NCBI GenBank assembly: GCA_020726505.1
Contig: JAHLEZ010000022.1
Span: 558,001 to 622,000 of the forward strand
Length of the DNA stretch: 64,000 nt
Source: Leptodontidium sp. MPI-SDFR-AT-0119
Lineage: Eukaryota > Ascomycota > Leotiomycetes > Helotiales > Leptodontidiaceae
Direction of reading: 5' to 3'
Shown here: one piece after another, positions 34,825-45,330 of the stretch
Position numbering within the stretch: the stretch's first letter is position 1
Layout of the letters: each line of letters opens with the position of its first letter
Position numbers and translations under genes: made by a program
Notes under the pieces: generated by a model
Seen by the model: the letters and a program-made list of their open reading frames with translations, nothing else
Told to the model about the DNA's origin: nothing
The model's database searches: none

Positions 34825-36146
34825 ATGGCCGAGTTTGCGGCAAGTCTACTTGGCATCATCAGCGTCGGCACGAAGGTCACTCTCGTGTTGTTCCAAGTCG
34901 CATCTTACCTCGGGTCTGCTGGGGAAGATGTTCGTTTGCTCGGGACAGAGATATCCGTTTTCTGTGCCGTCCTAAATGATCTAAGCACAACTCTGGAGCG
35001 GGCGAAGCAGTCTGGGTTCTCACTGGACTCATTGAAGTCGATAGGTGCAATCGTGGACCACTGCAAAGAGATTCTGGAGAGGATCCAGAAGGTGGTGGAT
35101 AAGCTGACAGGCGAGGTCAGACCGGACGAGAAATCGAAGGTTACTTATGTAGCCCGGGCGAAGTGGATATTTGCAAAGGGGAAAGTGGACTGCTTGAGGA
35201 CGAAGCTGGAATCGTCTAAGCTCACGCTGAGCGTGATGATGACAGGATTTAATTGGGCATTGATGCTTGACCAGAAGCAGTCAGTTGTATCTTTCTACAT
35301 GGCGCTCGTTTGAACTGACACGAGAAGGGAATCTGAAAACTCGAGCGCTGAGGCAGCACGACAAAATGAACTGTTCCAGAGTTTGCTTATGTCGCAGCAG
35401 TTCGTCGTTCAAAGACTGGAGAGGCTGGAGTCGGATGCTGGCGAAAACTCAAGCAGCGGGGGCCAGGGGGATATCTTGATCCGAACCAGCAATATCTCGC
35501 AAACACTAAACAGTGCTGTCTTTGAAGATGGCATGGCTGCGACGGAGCGACAGTGGACATCAGGCCAGGCCACTGCCATTCGCGGCTCCCAGACTCTTGA
35601 GCATTACGCCAATAGGCTTTCGAAATCCGCCAGATCGAGTTCTGCCACGCCCCTGGACACAAATTCTAAACTTGCAGCAACGAAATCAACGGCACAAGAG
35701 GATCCTGATGGAAGGCCCATAAACTGGATCAATCTATTCTTCTACTCAGCGTTTATAGGCTATGGCGACAGTCGCTTCAACGATGAGCCTCAGTCCGTAG
35801 TGTTAACATTTGTGGAATTGAAGCCTCACCAGACCTTGGCAGACATCAAGAAGGCCATTTTGAACATTGCTAAAGTCCTTACGCGGAATCAAACTATGAC
35901 TTGCACCTGCACCGCGGCCGCCGCGGCCCCGGCGAGCGGTCGTCTAGGAGGGATCACCATCTAGAAACTTGGTCTGAGCAGATATGTAGCGAGATCCGGG
36001 TTCTGCAGAAATCGGGATCGGATCCTTGGCTGAGCGTGCAGAATACTTTGGGCAGGGACTGCCGAGATGACAAACCGGTTCAGGCAGATCGTGGTATGAG
36101 AAGAGAGGTAGATACTAAACCAGATAACGAGTGCAGCGTGCAGTGA
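34825..36146 (+). CDS. PigL_N/Helo-like N-terminal domain protein
   Basis: Exon 1 is 34825..35279. A 45-nt intron (35280..35324, donor GTCAGT, branch AACTGAC, acceptor CACGAG) removes an in-frame TGA and leads to exon 2 from 35325. The N-terminus MAEFAASLLGIISVGTKVTL and the helical stretch to about residue 130 match the fungal PigL_N or Helo-like N-terminal domain found at the front of STAND/ankyrin regulators. The remainder (RQNELFQSLLMSQQ, EFAASL-type helices, then a Ser-rich linker) has no known effector domain. Exon 2 can end at TAG 35962..35964. A different frame downstream (ETWSEQICSEIRVLQKSGSD) to TGA 36144..36146 looks more protein-like and could be joined by an intron with acceptor TTGCTAAAG at about 35872. 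The 3' end is therefore uncertain. Confidence 0.6.
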
Positions 36147-36250
36147 CTAGACGTTTGTCTTGTAAGGGGAAATTTGAAACAGTAGTTAACTTTAAGTAGA
36201 AATGTTGAAGACATGAAATTGGCTAAATAATAAGGAAATCTCAGATATCC

Positions 36251-37396
36251 CTAAAAAGTCGTTCCACCGGTGGTATCTTTTTCAGGCGCCAAACATCCTT
36301 TGATTTTCAACGCAGCAAGCGAACTCTCGCTGATGAGCTCATCAAATCGGAATTCGCCGAAGTGTTTTCTGATTCTCCGTTCCCTATAAATCGGTTCCTC
36401 CGATTTGCACGACGAAGATCTGAGGACCAAACTCTCCCACTGCTCTTCAAACGGGTTCTTGCACTTCCCGAAATCCTGCCAGACCGTGTAGCACAAGGAC
36501 CAAGTATTCTCTGTAATATGCTTGCTGTCGAGCTGATATTCTGTGTTGCAGCTTTGGCACTTTTTCGGCTCAGCACAGAACTTGCATGCAGACCGTTCGG
36601 GGTGATTGAGCTTGCATTGGATCTAGATGTCAAGGACGGTGGGGTAGGCCAAGCTACCATAGCATGAGAGGTGTGGACACAGGTCTATCTTGCAGTAATC
36701 TGGAAACTGGGGGTTTTGCGTGGCATTTCCACGAAGAGCGATCCAATGTTGAGGTCGGGCGAGATACGGAAGTGATTGGATCGTTGGTGAGAGTGTTGGC
36801 GTTTGTAAATGGTATATGCCCTCTCCATCGACTTGAGAAGGGGGGAAGTATCCCGACCTGTCCGGTGATGCTTCATCACGTTCTGAACTTGAGAGAAGTT
36901 AAAGAACTCGTCCATATAGCTTTCTGGCATTTGGCGAGCTTGAACTAACGCGCATGGCCGCCTCTTGGAGATGTAGATGCATGGACCCTTTTGCCAACTG
37001 TTGGTCAGCTCTGTGGTGTGGAGCTTCTTGCAGAAGTAGCAGAAGATGAGCTCATTTGAGTCTCGGTCTAGAAATTCCAAGAAAGTTTGTCGCTCAATTT
37101 CTTCCGGGCTTTGACTTGGCCCCTCTTTGGATGATCTGAACCACTCTGTGTAAGGTTCTGAGACGCCTTTGTTGATTTTAACAGCTTCTGATTTCCCAAC
37201 TTGGAAGGGAAAGTATGACAACAAAGTAAAAGCGCTGCCGCTGATGACGGAGGCAGATGATCCCTGATGAAGAGCAGGACTTCTGTTGGAAGCTCAAACA
37301 ACTTCCTGGGCTTCCTTTGCGATTCATGTTCTGAGTTGGCCGACCCGCTATCGTGGAGGAAGCCCGGTCTTCTCTCTGGAGTCGCTTAGAGAACAA
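36251..37396 (-). pseudogene. F-box protein pseudogene
   Basis: Fragments in order on the minus strand: an F-box (LFELPTEVLLFIRDHLPPSS, ALLLCCHTF), then ERQTFLEFLDRDSNELIFCYFC with a following KLHTTE, then CKIDLCPHLSCYG, then a Cys-rich part (CKFCAEPKKCQSCNTEY) and a C-terminal stretch ending at 36251. This is the architecture of a common fungal F-box family with a zinc-binding-like Cys cluster. The pieces lie in different frames: shifts are needed near 37330, near 37190 and near 36695, and a TAG interrupts at 36625..36623. No ATG is in frame with the F-box. I see no GT-AG introns that would fix these. It should not make a functional SCF adaptor. Confidence 0.65.
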
Positions 37397-38895
37397 GGAT
37401 CGTTTCAGTTCTTCCGGTGAAGGCTCGCGACTTCATAATACGAGCCTACACTACGAACCCAGATTGGATTCCACCAATTCTAAACCGTTTTAATATTGTT
37501 GGCTTGTGGGTACACAATCATCTTATACTATGAATCCTGGCTTCGACCCCGTCTAACAACTTGGTAATTCAACATCTATCGTCGTCGTTGATGGCTCTCC
37601 ACCGAGAATACTTTCTTGTTCTTATCGATAACCTTCACATGCCGTCTGTAAGATCTTCTACAGCATATTTTCGTATTGCACCTGTTTCTTCTAGTCGACC
37701 TCCTCTCTACCTCTCCGTCTATGTTTGATCAAGCTAAGTCTCAGCGCAAAGCCTCAAAGCGACTAACTTCACTGCTGGCTTCCTACCACTCACTTCCCGG
37801 CCTCAATCCTCACCCGTTTTGTGGGCGAATCCTCCCACAGGCCATGCGAAATCACCATTCCACCTTCCATATCCCATCCGTGGTTTGCTTTGACAACCTT
37901 GACCTACTCTCTGTTCGAGCCAATATCTTCTGACTATCTAATAGATCAGCGCACATACATGGATACAGGCTCCCAAGGCTGAAGTTCTCTACTTCCGAAC
38001 TCAGGCAGGTCCTAAAGTTTGGCCATTCACAGGACCGAATGTCATTCAGGAGTCGCAACTAAAGTATTCCAATCCTGTTGTTAACGGCCAAGAAGACTCA
38101 TGCTGGAAAACAAAGCCAAAATTGGAGGAAGAAGCAAACGATCAGGGCTCTTGGGACTCTACAGGCAGTATAACGACTGAGCTGCGATTCACATCCATCG
38201 CGCAAGAAGCCATTTTCTGTGGCAGTTACCGTAAGTGCCTCAAGGACTTGTGGTAGCATCAGGCCAGAAAGCTGATACTCTTTAACGGGGCCCCAGTTAA
38301 GGCATGCTTTACCTGTTTCGAAAATACATCGGCTTAAAAACAAAACGGAAAGACAGCAAGAAATACAGTTCTGTCTTCCACAGAAGTCGATGCCATGAAT
38401 AGTCACAACCGAAGCAATGTGCAGTAACACGCCTCAGCGAGAGGTTTCGCGGAAGGGATCATCATTGGGAATCAAAGCGAGTCTCTTATCACGCGGTTTA
38501 TGATGTGGGACTGTTGGAGAATATTTTCCACTCGATTTTCAAAGCAAGGTAGGAAAGCTGGGTGTGTTATAACTAGGTGATTCCATCCTTAGTCTTGCAG
38601 TGTTTTTCGAATTGGTTCAAGTCCGCCACGTATGACACATTGTCATACCTTTGAGGAAACGAAGTTAAGACTAGGGTTTGGAGACGAGGGCAGCTTTCTC
38701 CCCTCAGTTCTAAATTCCCTATCTAGACAACTCCACAATGCGTTTGAAGGTGAGTTCGTGGGTCGAGTAATACTTCGCCTTGAGGACTGGCTATGTAGAC
38801 AATCTCTCGAATTCAGCTAGTTCTCAAACTTTGACAGAGTTCTAAAGCAGATTTACGTCCGACTTTGTCACTGTCACACTGTTATTTTCAAGTCA
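37397..38895. other. Gene-poor stretch
   Basis: No supported gene. Open frames are short and without domains. Confidence 0.5.
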
Positions 38896-39005
38896 TACCA
38901 CTCTTCATTCAATGAGCTGAAAATGGGTCCTATCCACTACGAAGTTATCTCCTTTCTCAGGGTGTGGATAGCCCCATTTTCAGCCCACTGAATAAAGGGA
39001 GTAAG
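38896..39005. repeat. MITE-like inverted repeat, copy 1
   Basis: Two 42-nt arms (38896..38937 and 38964..39005) are imperfect reverse complements, sharing GCTGAAAATGGG and CTATCCAC, around a 26-nt centre. The centre starts TACGAAG. No coding capacity. Related sequences occur at 39142 and 40509. Confidence 0.6.
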
Positions 39006-39141
39006 AAAACTCCTTGGGAGATCGACACATGTACCAAGTTTTAAGTGGGACAAGTTACAAGTGGGATTTCGATAAATTCAGCCATTAATCTTCTATTGCA
39101 GCTCCGCAGATCAGAAGATCTCATTACATAATTACGCACTG

Positions 39142-39240
39142 TGCCCTTTCTTCCATGCACTGAAAATGGGAATATCTACCTACTACGAAGAATTAGGGGT
39201 CCATTGACCTTGCAGTGGAGATGGCCCACTTTCAGTAGAG
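39142..39240. repeat. MITE-like inverted repeat, copy 2 (degenerate)
   Basis: The left arm contains CACTGAAAATGGG and an ATCTAC end, the right arm is GTGGAGATGGCCCACTTTCAG, roughly its reverse complement. The centre again begins with CTACTACGAAG as in copy 1. Confidence 0.5.
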
Positions 39241-40508
39241 TTGTGCCGCCTCGCTTAACCCTTGAAATTGTTGATTCGGTCTATACTTTACTTGGATCAC
39301 CCTCCGTACGGACAAGTCCATGCTGTCAAGCACTGCAGTGAAGAAAATTCGCCAGGTTAAGTCAACATGTAACGAGGACCCTGAGTAGTACGTAAGTCCT
39401 TATGAAAGTCCAAGCCAAGACGACTACTACATCAACAAAACATTTCCTTGGCGCAAAACAACTTTTAAAGTCCAAGATTCAAGGTTTCCCAAGCCAACTT
39501 CCAAGAAGCACACGACGAAACTGCATTCACCAGGGTTCCGCTGCTTGATCGAATGTTTCACGTGGAAGCTGGTATACAATTCGTCAACTTACGGAGTAGT
39601 GGGTTTGGGGTGGTTGGTTAGAGTTTCGCTAAGTCCAGGTCTCATGAGGGATAACGTTATGTGAACGTCCTGCCAAGGGTGCGTTCTAGAGAAGGCCTTA
39701 AGCATTCGGACCTTTCTAAAAGTTGAATAGTGCATTTCAATTCTAAATAATGCCGCGGTAACTTTCGTTGTGTCTCCTGGGGCGTATTAAGGTCTGCCAA
39801 GAAAAACTCGCACGAGTCACTCACGTGTACATAGCTACCACCGCTGAGGTTTAGAGGCAACATTTTCCCCTCATAATTGAGGATCTTAAGCAATTCTACA
39901 TTATGTACGTGACCTTGGCTATTATACTTAGCAGGCCCTAATACGTTAGAAGAGCAATTTACTTTACATGTGGGATGAATACCAAGTCAGCTATTATTCT
40001 CAATGACATTCAGGTATCAATCTTCAAATATTCGCTGAACAATGACCCGAAAAAAAGTCCCACGTGGGGCCCAAGTGTCAAGATTGCTCAGTCTCAGTCT
40101 GAGCCTCTCTGGGATCCCAGTTCTTGGTCTTTTTCGTGGGGTTGCTCCTACTAATCAAGACATCATTTGGATGGGCCGAATTCCTTCAAGGGCGGGAGCA
40201 GGTGTGGAATTTATGATTACATTTGAAAGGTCCAACGTGGCTTCACTGTTCCATTTGTACTCTAGCTACCTTAGCTCTAGGCACGCTAAGAACTTTGAGT
40301 TTAAACATTAGATGAACCGCATTTTACCACCAATGCTGAGTGCCAGATTTCCTCTCCAAGTCCGCCAGTGAGAAGGCTGAGACAAGGGGGCATTTCCCAG
40401 ACACCTGGCCACTTCTCCAGGTACTGGATACTACTCGCTTCACGCAATGGTCTGAAGATTGGGCTTCTCATATACAAGGTCATTGAAGAACCAGTGACTC
40501 TGCTAATT
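39241..40508. other. Gene-poor stretch
   Basis: No supported gene between the inverted-repeat copies. Confidence 0.5.
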
Positions 40509-40550
40509 GTGAATGGCCCCATTTCAGTCCACTAGATAAAGAGAGTGACA
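40509..40550. repeat. Single arm related to the inverted-repeat family
   Basis: GTGAATGGCCCCATTTCAGT followed by CCACTAGATAAAGAGAGTGA aligns with the right arm of copy 1 along its length. A left partner arm could not be found with confidence. Confidence 0.45.
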
Positions 40551-41102
40551 TTCAAATCCTCACCGCCATCTTGGCACCACCCATCTTAAAGGAGACAAGA
40601 ATCCGGTTTCTTGGGGTAAATTCAGATGCGATTGAACTCGTCCCCACGCCAAGGTACCCGGCTTTAGAATTAGAGTTTTGGTCCCTTCCAACGGACTTAA
40701 CCCCCCTGCCTGCATGCACGCACGCCATGGAACGAATCCAAGATCTGGAAGGTGGGTGCGTGTTTAAACTTTAGACCCTGGTGCTCGAGGACCAAAATGG
40801 TTGATTGTGAAACTTGCCCACCGAATATCAAGCCAAGTAAAGTGAGGAAACTAGAATAATATGGCCTGATGGGGGGGTACAGTTTACAATTTGCTCAAGA
40901 CAAGATTGTCTGCGCAGGGTTTGTTGTCTCCAGAGAGGGTTAGTGCTTGTTGTGAGAGAGTGTAAGAGCTGCCCTGCTGGCTGAAGAAAGGAAAGAGCAG
41001 AGGATGTTTGTTGAAGGACTGTTTTCTAATTCTATCAACTCTTGGGTAGAAAAGACGCACCCCAGCAATCTCAAACAATTCAGCCTCAATATGCTCACTG
41101 CG

Positions 41103-41983
41103 TTACATTGTCCTGCAGAAGTCTGATAAGTCCAGGTTCGGATCATGGAACTGGCCCGCTTGCCTCTGTGACCGTGAACAAATACAATCCTGTGAAGCCT
41201 TTAGCATGAACATTGCGTCGCACTTCTTCTCCAGGCCCTCCTTCTCCTTCTGAAGTCTTTCGATAACCTCTCGGGCAGTTGCTAGCTCTGCCTTCATTGT
41301 ATCGTAGGATGAGGATATTTCATTTTGGATTTTCTCCAGCTCCTCGACTCTTGCGCGGAGGCCTTCTCTCAAAGACTTTTCACGGTCCCTGAAGGCACGT
41401 TGAGATGAACGGTTCTGTTCCCGACGACGCTATATATATTAGTATTTGATAACCTGCAATTTGAAATACTAATCCATACCTCGGTTGAAGAAGACGACTG
41501 AGCTCTCGATTGTCCATTCTTCCTGTTCTGCTGGATTTTGTGGAACGAAGGAGTTGAGTAATCTGATGGAGGATATTCTGATCTAGGCGATGAATCATCA
41601 AAAGTCGGAGGACATTCCGTGAAGGCTTGCCAATCATTCATAAACTGGAAGCAACTTTTAGTGGATATTGGCAACAGGCGTGAGGGTTGACTTACGATCT
41701 GATGCGGGGTTGGGCAAACGAAGTAATGCGAAGATGCATCAAGATATCGAACATGATTTCCTCCCAAAGTCGACGGCGAGTGCTCGACAAGATGGAAATC
41801 TTCTGATGCGCCTCCGAATGATGACTGATGAGGGGAAGGTTGTTCGAATGGAGAAGTCATCATGCTGGAGGTTTCGATCGAGGTGCTAATTCTCGGATGG
41901 TCGATAATGGTACCTGTATGTTGAATAACGATCGGGGGCATATGTAAGTAGGGGGGGGCCAGCACTGACTTATCAGCCAGCAA
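41103..41983 (-). CDS. AP-1/Yap-like bZIP transcription factor
   Basis: Three exons: 41983..41696, 41644..41480 and 41429..41103 (259 residues). Exon 3 opens directly with the basic region RRREQNRSSQRAFRDREK, carrying the N-x2-S/A-Q-R-A-F-R pattern of Yap/Pap1-type fungal bZIPs. A leucine-zipper coiled coil with VEELEKIQ and VIERLQKEKEGLEKK follows. The tail has a short Cys cluster (CDAMFMLKASQDCICS). The first half is Ser/Pro/Thr-rich and likely an activation region. The 51-nt intron 41695..41645 (GTAAGT...TTCCAG) contains no stop, so retention would add 17 residues. The start could also be the downstream MMTSPFEQ. It should act in the nucleus, in stress or metabolic regulation by family analogy. 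Confidence 0.85.
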
Positions 41984-43520
41984 ATCTCATTACGGAGTAG
42001 ACCGTACCCTTATTTTGTTAGCCTTTGCTGGGTAGAATTGTTCAAGCTCGGCCCCTGAAATAGAGTTAAATATGTTCCACCTGTACAATTTTAGGAAAGA
42101 TTAACCTCAAGTCGGCCCCCCCTTGCCAGTCGTTGCCCCCTGCACCCTTTGCCAATCAATGCACTGGACAGCAAGATCGCCTGGTCATCCAGCAACACAA
42201 TGGAAGCCAGGGCCTCCTTGGCAAGCTTTGTGTAACACAACAACGGCCCGTATCATCTGCTGTGTCGTAGTTTAGCATAGGAAAGCTTGTGACTGAACCT
42301 CGTGTCGGGAGACAAGGTTTCAGACCATTGGGGGATGTAGGATTGACTCTGCGGATTTGTTTTCCGAGATATGTGCCAGTGCCTGCCTGGAGCCGTGTAG
42401 AAGTTGATTACTCCGTACTGTAGTCCAGATATCAGCCCATTTGCGTTGCATGTCGCTATATTGCGAAGTTGTCAGTCCCAAAAGTTAATACTATTTTGCA
42501 GTCTCGGCTTGCCAAGATGATTGTTGAACTTTGTTCGAGGACCCAGCTACGTTGCATTCTCCCCTCCATCAGCCCGGCCCCAAAACCTCAGGGCGACCAA
42601 CCCCATTCCTGACAAGTATAAATTCCATCGTCCAGTCCAACGGATTTTCTGCCAAGAAGCAGAGGAGTGTTGTCGCAATCAATCACATTGATCTTCAATC
42701 ATGTGGGGTACCGTCCCATTGACCACAGCATCCGCTATAACCGTAGCTCGACATCGGATTGTCCTCCATGCGTTGTGGGCTCAGCTTTTCCGCACGACTT
42801 CCGTTTTCTCTCTCCCTAGACCGTAGAGGTGCCAAGGTAGAAGTTTACCCTTTTTCTTCTAACGAGAGCAACGCCGAAGATGTTTTCTTGTCTAGTTGAA
42901 CTCTCGACCAGTGCTCCAGGATTGAGAACCAAGCTTAAATCGTCTGATGTGAAAACAGACTTTGAATCAAGGCCGAAGTGTGGAAGTGGACATCCCGCTA
43001 CCATCTACAGCAGTTGAGTTTGTTTAGTCCGAACATGAACATAGATAAATAGTATTGGTCAAATGAAAAATTCTGACCGCTTCATTCCCCCAAGACGTGG
43101 TAGGGTATTTGAACAAGTCATCCTCGTCAAAAACGAACTTTTGACCTTAGATACAAGCTCTACAATCCGGCCTGAGATGGTTGTGGAATAGAGAATGACG
43201 GAAGCAGCAATAGTTTGATTACTAAGGCACCGACATAGAACTTCATTCCCGATCGAGTTGTGAGTAGGGCGAGAATGGTATTCAGTGCAAGCTTTTGTGC
43301 GGCTTTTGTATTCCGTAATATCGCGGACGGTTGGTTGGTATGTTCGGGAAGTGAGAACTGTGAGAGCTGTGAGAGTCCGAAAATATATATATATATATAA
43401 AAAATAAAAAAATTCAACAAGGAAGGGGATTTTGAGATATGAAATTAGTATTTCTACTTTAGATGTCAAGGTATTATCAATTAATTTTCCCGTTCTTCTC
43501 CATCACATTCAGTTAGTAAG
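41984..43520. other. Intergenic; AT microsatellite and TACGGAGTA words
   Basis: No supported gene. An AT dinucleotide run lies at about 43384-43400. TACGGAGTA or its complement occurs at 41991 and 42409, and also at 39590. Confidence 0.5.
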
Positions 43521-43665
43521 CTTGCTGCTCTTGCTCAGGCGCCAATCACCCTCAGCTCACCCTCGGCTCAGTCAACTCACCTGAGCTGCATGAGCAAGCT
43601 GAGCAACTCACCCGAGCACCCTGAGCAGCTCACCTAAGTAGGCCTGAGCATCCTGAGCAAGATTT
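43521..43665. repeat. Degenerate repeat rich in CTGAGC/CTCACC words
   Basis: CTGAGCA, AGCTCACC and CACCCGAGCA recur many times with irregular spacing over about 145 bp. It is not in an open frame of a supported gene. It looks like a decayed minisatellite. Confidence 0.55.
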
Positions 43666-44059
43666 ACCACATCGTCACGTGTTTTGACTTCTCGCTTTTT
43701 AACTGTAGGAAGTGACGTCTCCTGCTCAACGATTCGCGACCAAGAACTAACGCAGAACTCAATTAGGGTAAAATCAAGTATATTGTCAACTGTACAGAAC
43801 TAATCTACGGGCATTCGACTCTACATATGGTCTCAGTGAGACGTGGTTGAAACAATGGTATGTTTGATGTCTGAGTGCCTTAGGCTATCAGGCACCATTC
43901 CAACATTAACCAATCGCACTTGATCTGACCTCTGTTCTCTTATATATCACTTTTGTCAAGTTTTGACGACGATGCTCAAGGAGCCCAAACAAGTCCCTAC
44001 GGAACCTAAAGTGGACACTTTCCAAAAATACACTTAGTGCTTTACCTACGGTGTAAGTT
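43666..44059. other. Intergenic; no gene seen
   Basis: Nothing recognisable. Confidence 0.45.
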
Positions 44060-45330
44060 AGTCAACATGAATATCCCTAAGGAAACTACTTCTTTTCCTT
44101 CTATAAATTCCCGGACATCCTTGGCTTCGCCCGACGTACCCGAAGTACCGAGCAGGCGCACCCGCGCAATTGCAAAGTTGTAGTTGTTATCGAGCGTGAG
44201 GGGGAAGGTGTTGAAATTGATGGTAATAGGAGTGACAGTGGAGTCGGTCTGGTTCTCACCATACTGGTTAGGAAAAGAGGCAAATGGGTCGCTTCCGTTG
44301 GGGTTGGTGAAGATGGCATCGGCATTGAGAGTAGCGAGTAATTAACTCCTGGATATATGCGAAGGCTCCTGAGATGCTGTCGCTAAGGGTGGGGCCGTTG
44401 GGAATAGGAACAGCATTCTGTGCCGGTGTCGCTGTGAAGACGCAGAGGTCCTGACTTAGGTAGGGGTAGTTGTTGTTTTGCACACCTTGGTTCTGGAAGT
44501 AGGGGTCGGCACCAGCAATGAGTTCAAATTGCATCGAGGCGGTCCCCCCGCTCACCGATTTCACGGTGGGTGAAGAGGGATTGGTGAAGTTATCAGTAAA
44601 CTTGAGAGCGCCCGTTAGGATGTAGGATCCCGGTGATGCAGAAAGGAACGGCTTGCTCAGCGTGAGGTCGAAAGGGATCATGATCATCTGTGGTGCAAAG
44701 TCGCTGACCCGGCCTGGAACTGCAGGCCTTCAGGGTTGGGTGTGATGGCCACGCCATTGCCAATGAAGGCAGAGAAGCTGCCAGTCCAGTTGTTATTAGC
44801 AGTAACGAGAAGAGCGTTGAACGATGGCTTGCTAAACCCCGTGATCTCCATCCAGAGGCCACCCGCTACCAGGCCGCCCTGGTTGTTGACAATATCTGTG
44901 GCTTCATCGAGCCCGAACGTGTCCTTGCCGCCAAGGCACTAGGGAACGGGTTAACGATCACGGGGCCGGGAATCGAAGCCGGGAAGGCAGCCGGGTAAAC
45001 GCTTGAGATGAGGTTGAAGAAGAAAGGGAACGGGTCAGCCGAGTCGCTGGTAACAGCTTTGTAGATCGAGGCCATGTTAGAATTGTACTTAGCAATTATC
45101 TGATTGATGCTGATGCCAAGCTGAATTTGAAGATAGAAGAGAAAGCCCAGAGAGCAGCCAAAGTTGATGAGGTCGCCGTCGCCAGGAATGCTATTGCCCG
45201 AAAAGGTTCTCCCAGTGAAAGTAGTATTGACCCAGTCGGATCGGCCTGCATTGGGTGAGGGCACGTATTTTGAAAGATTCGCTGCCCAAGCCTGGCCGGT
45301 GCCGTTGAGCCATAACCAACAGAGCGCTCA
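44060..45330 (-). pseudogene. Remnant of a large uncharacterised protein gene
   Basis: Consecutive minus-strand segments read as one protein only if the frame changes three times: near 44940 (NPFPS to LGGKDTFGLDEATDI), near 44715 (LQFQAG to DFAPQMIMIPFDL) and near 44340 (FAYIQEL to LATLNADAIFTNPNGS). No splice sites account for the changes. Recognisable strings include SDWVNTTFTGRTFSGNS and NYNFAIARVRLLGTSG, typical of a family of large fungal and bacterial proteins without assigned function. The N-terminal part is missing: the segment begins abruptly at the end of the fasciclin gene, and the 3' end diverges at about 44105. It is a truncated pseudogene. Confidence 0.6.

Noticed and set aside
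35311..35313. TGA as a true premature stop in the PigL_N-type gene
   Set aside because: A 45-nt intron with plausible donor, branch site and acceptor removes it and keeps frame.
38580..38640. tRNA-like B-box (GGTTCAAGTCC)
   Set aside because: No matching A-box or cloverleaf could be built around it.
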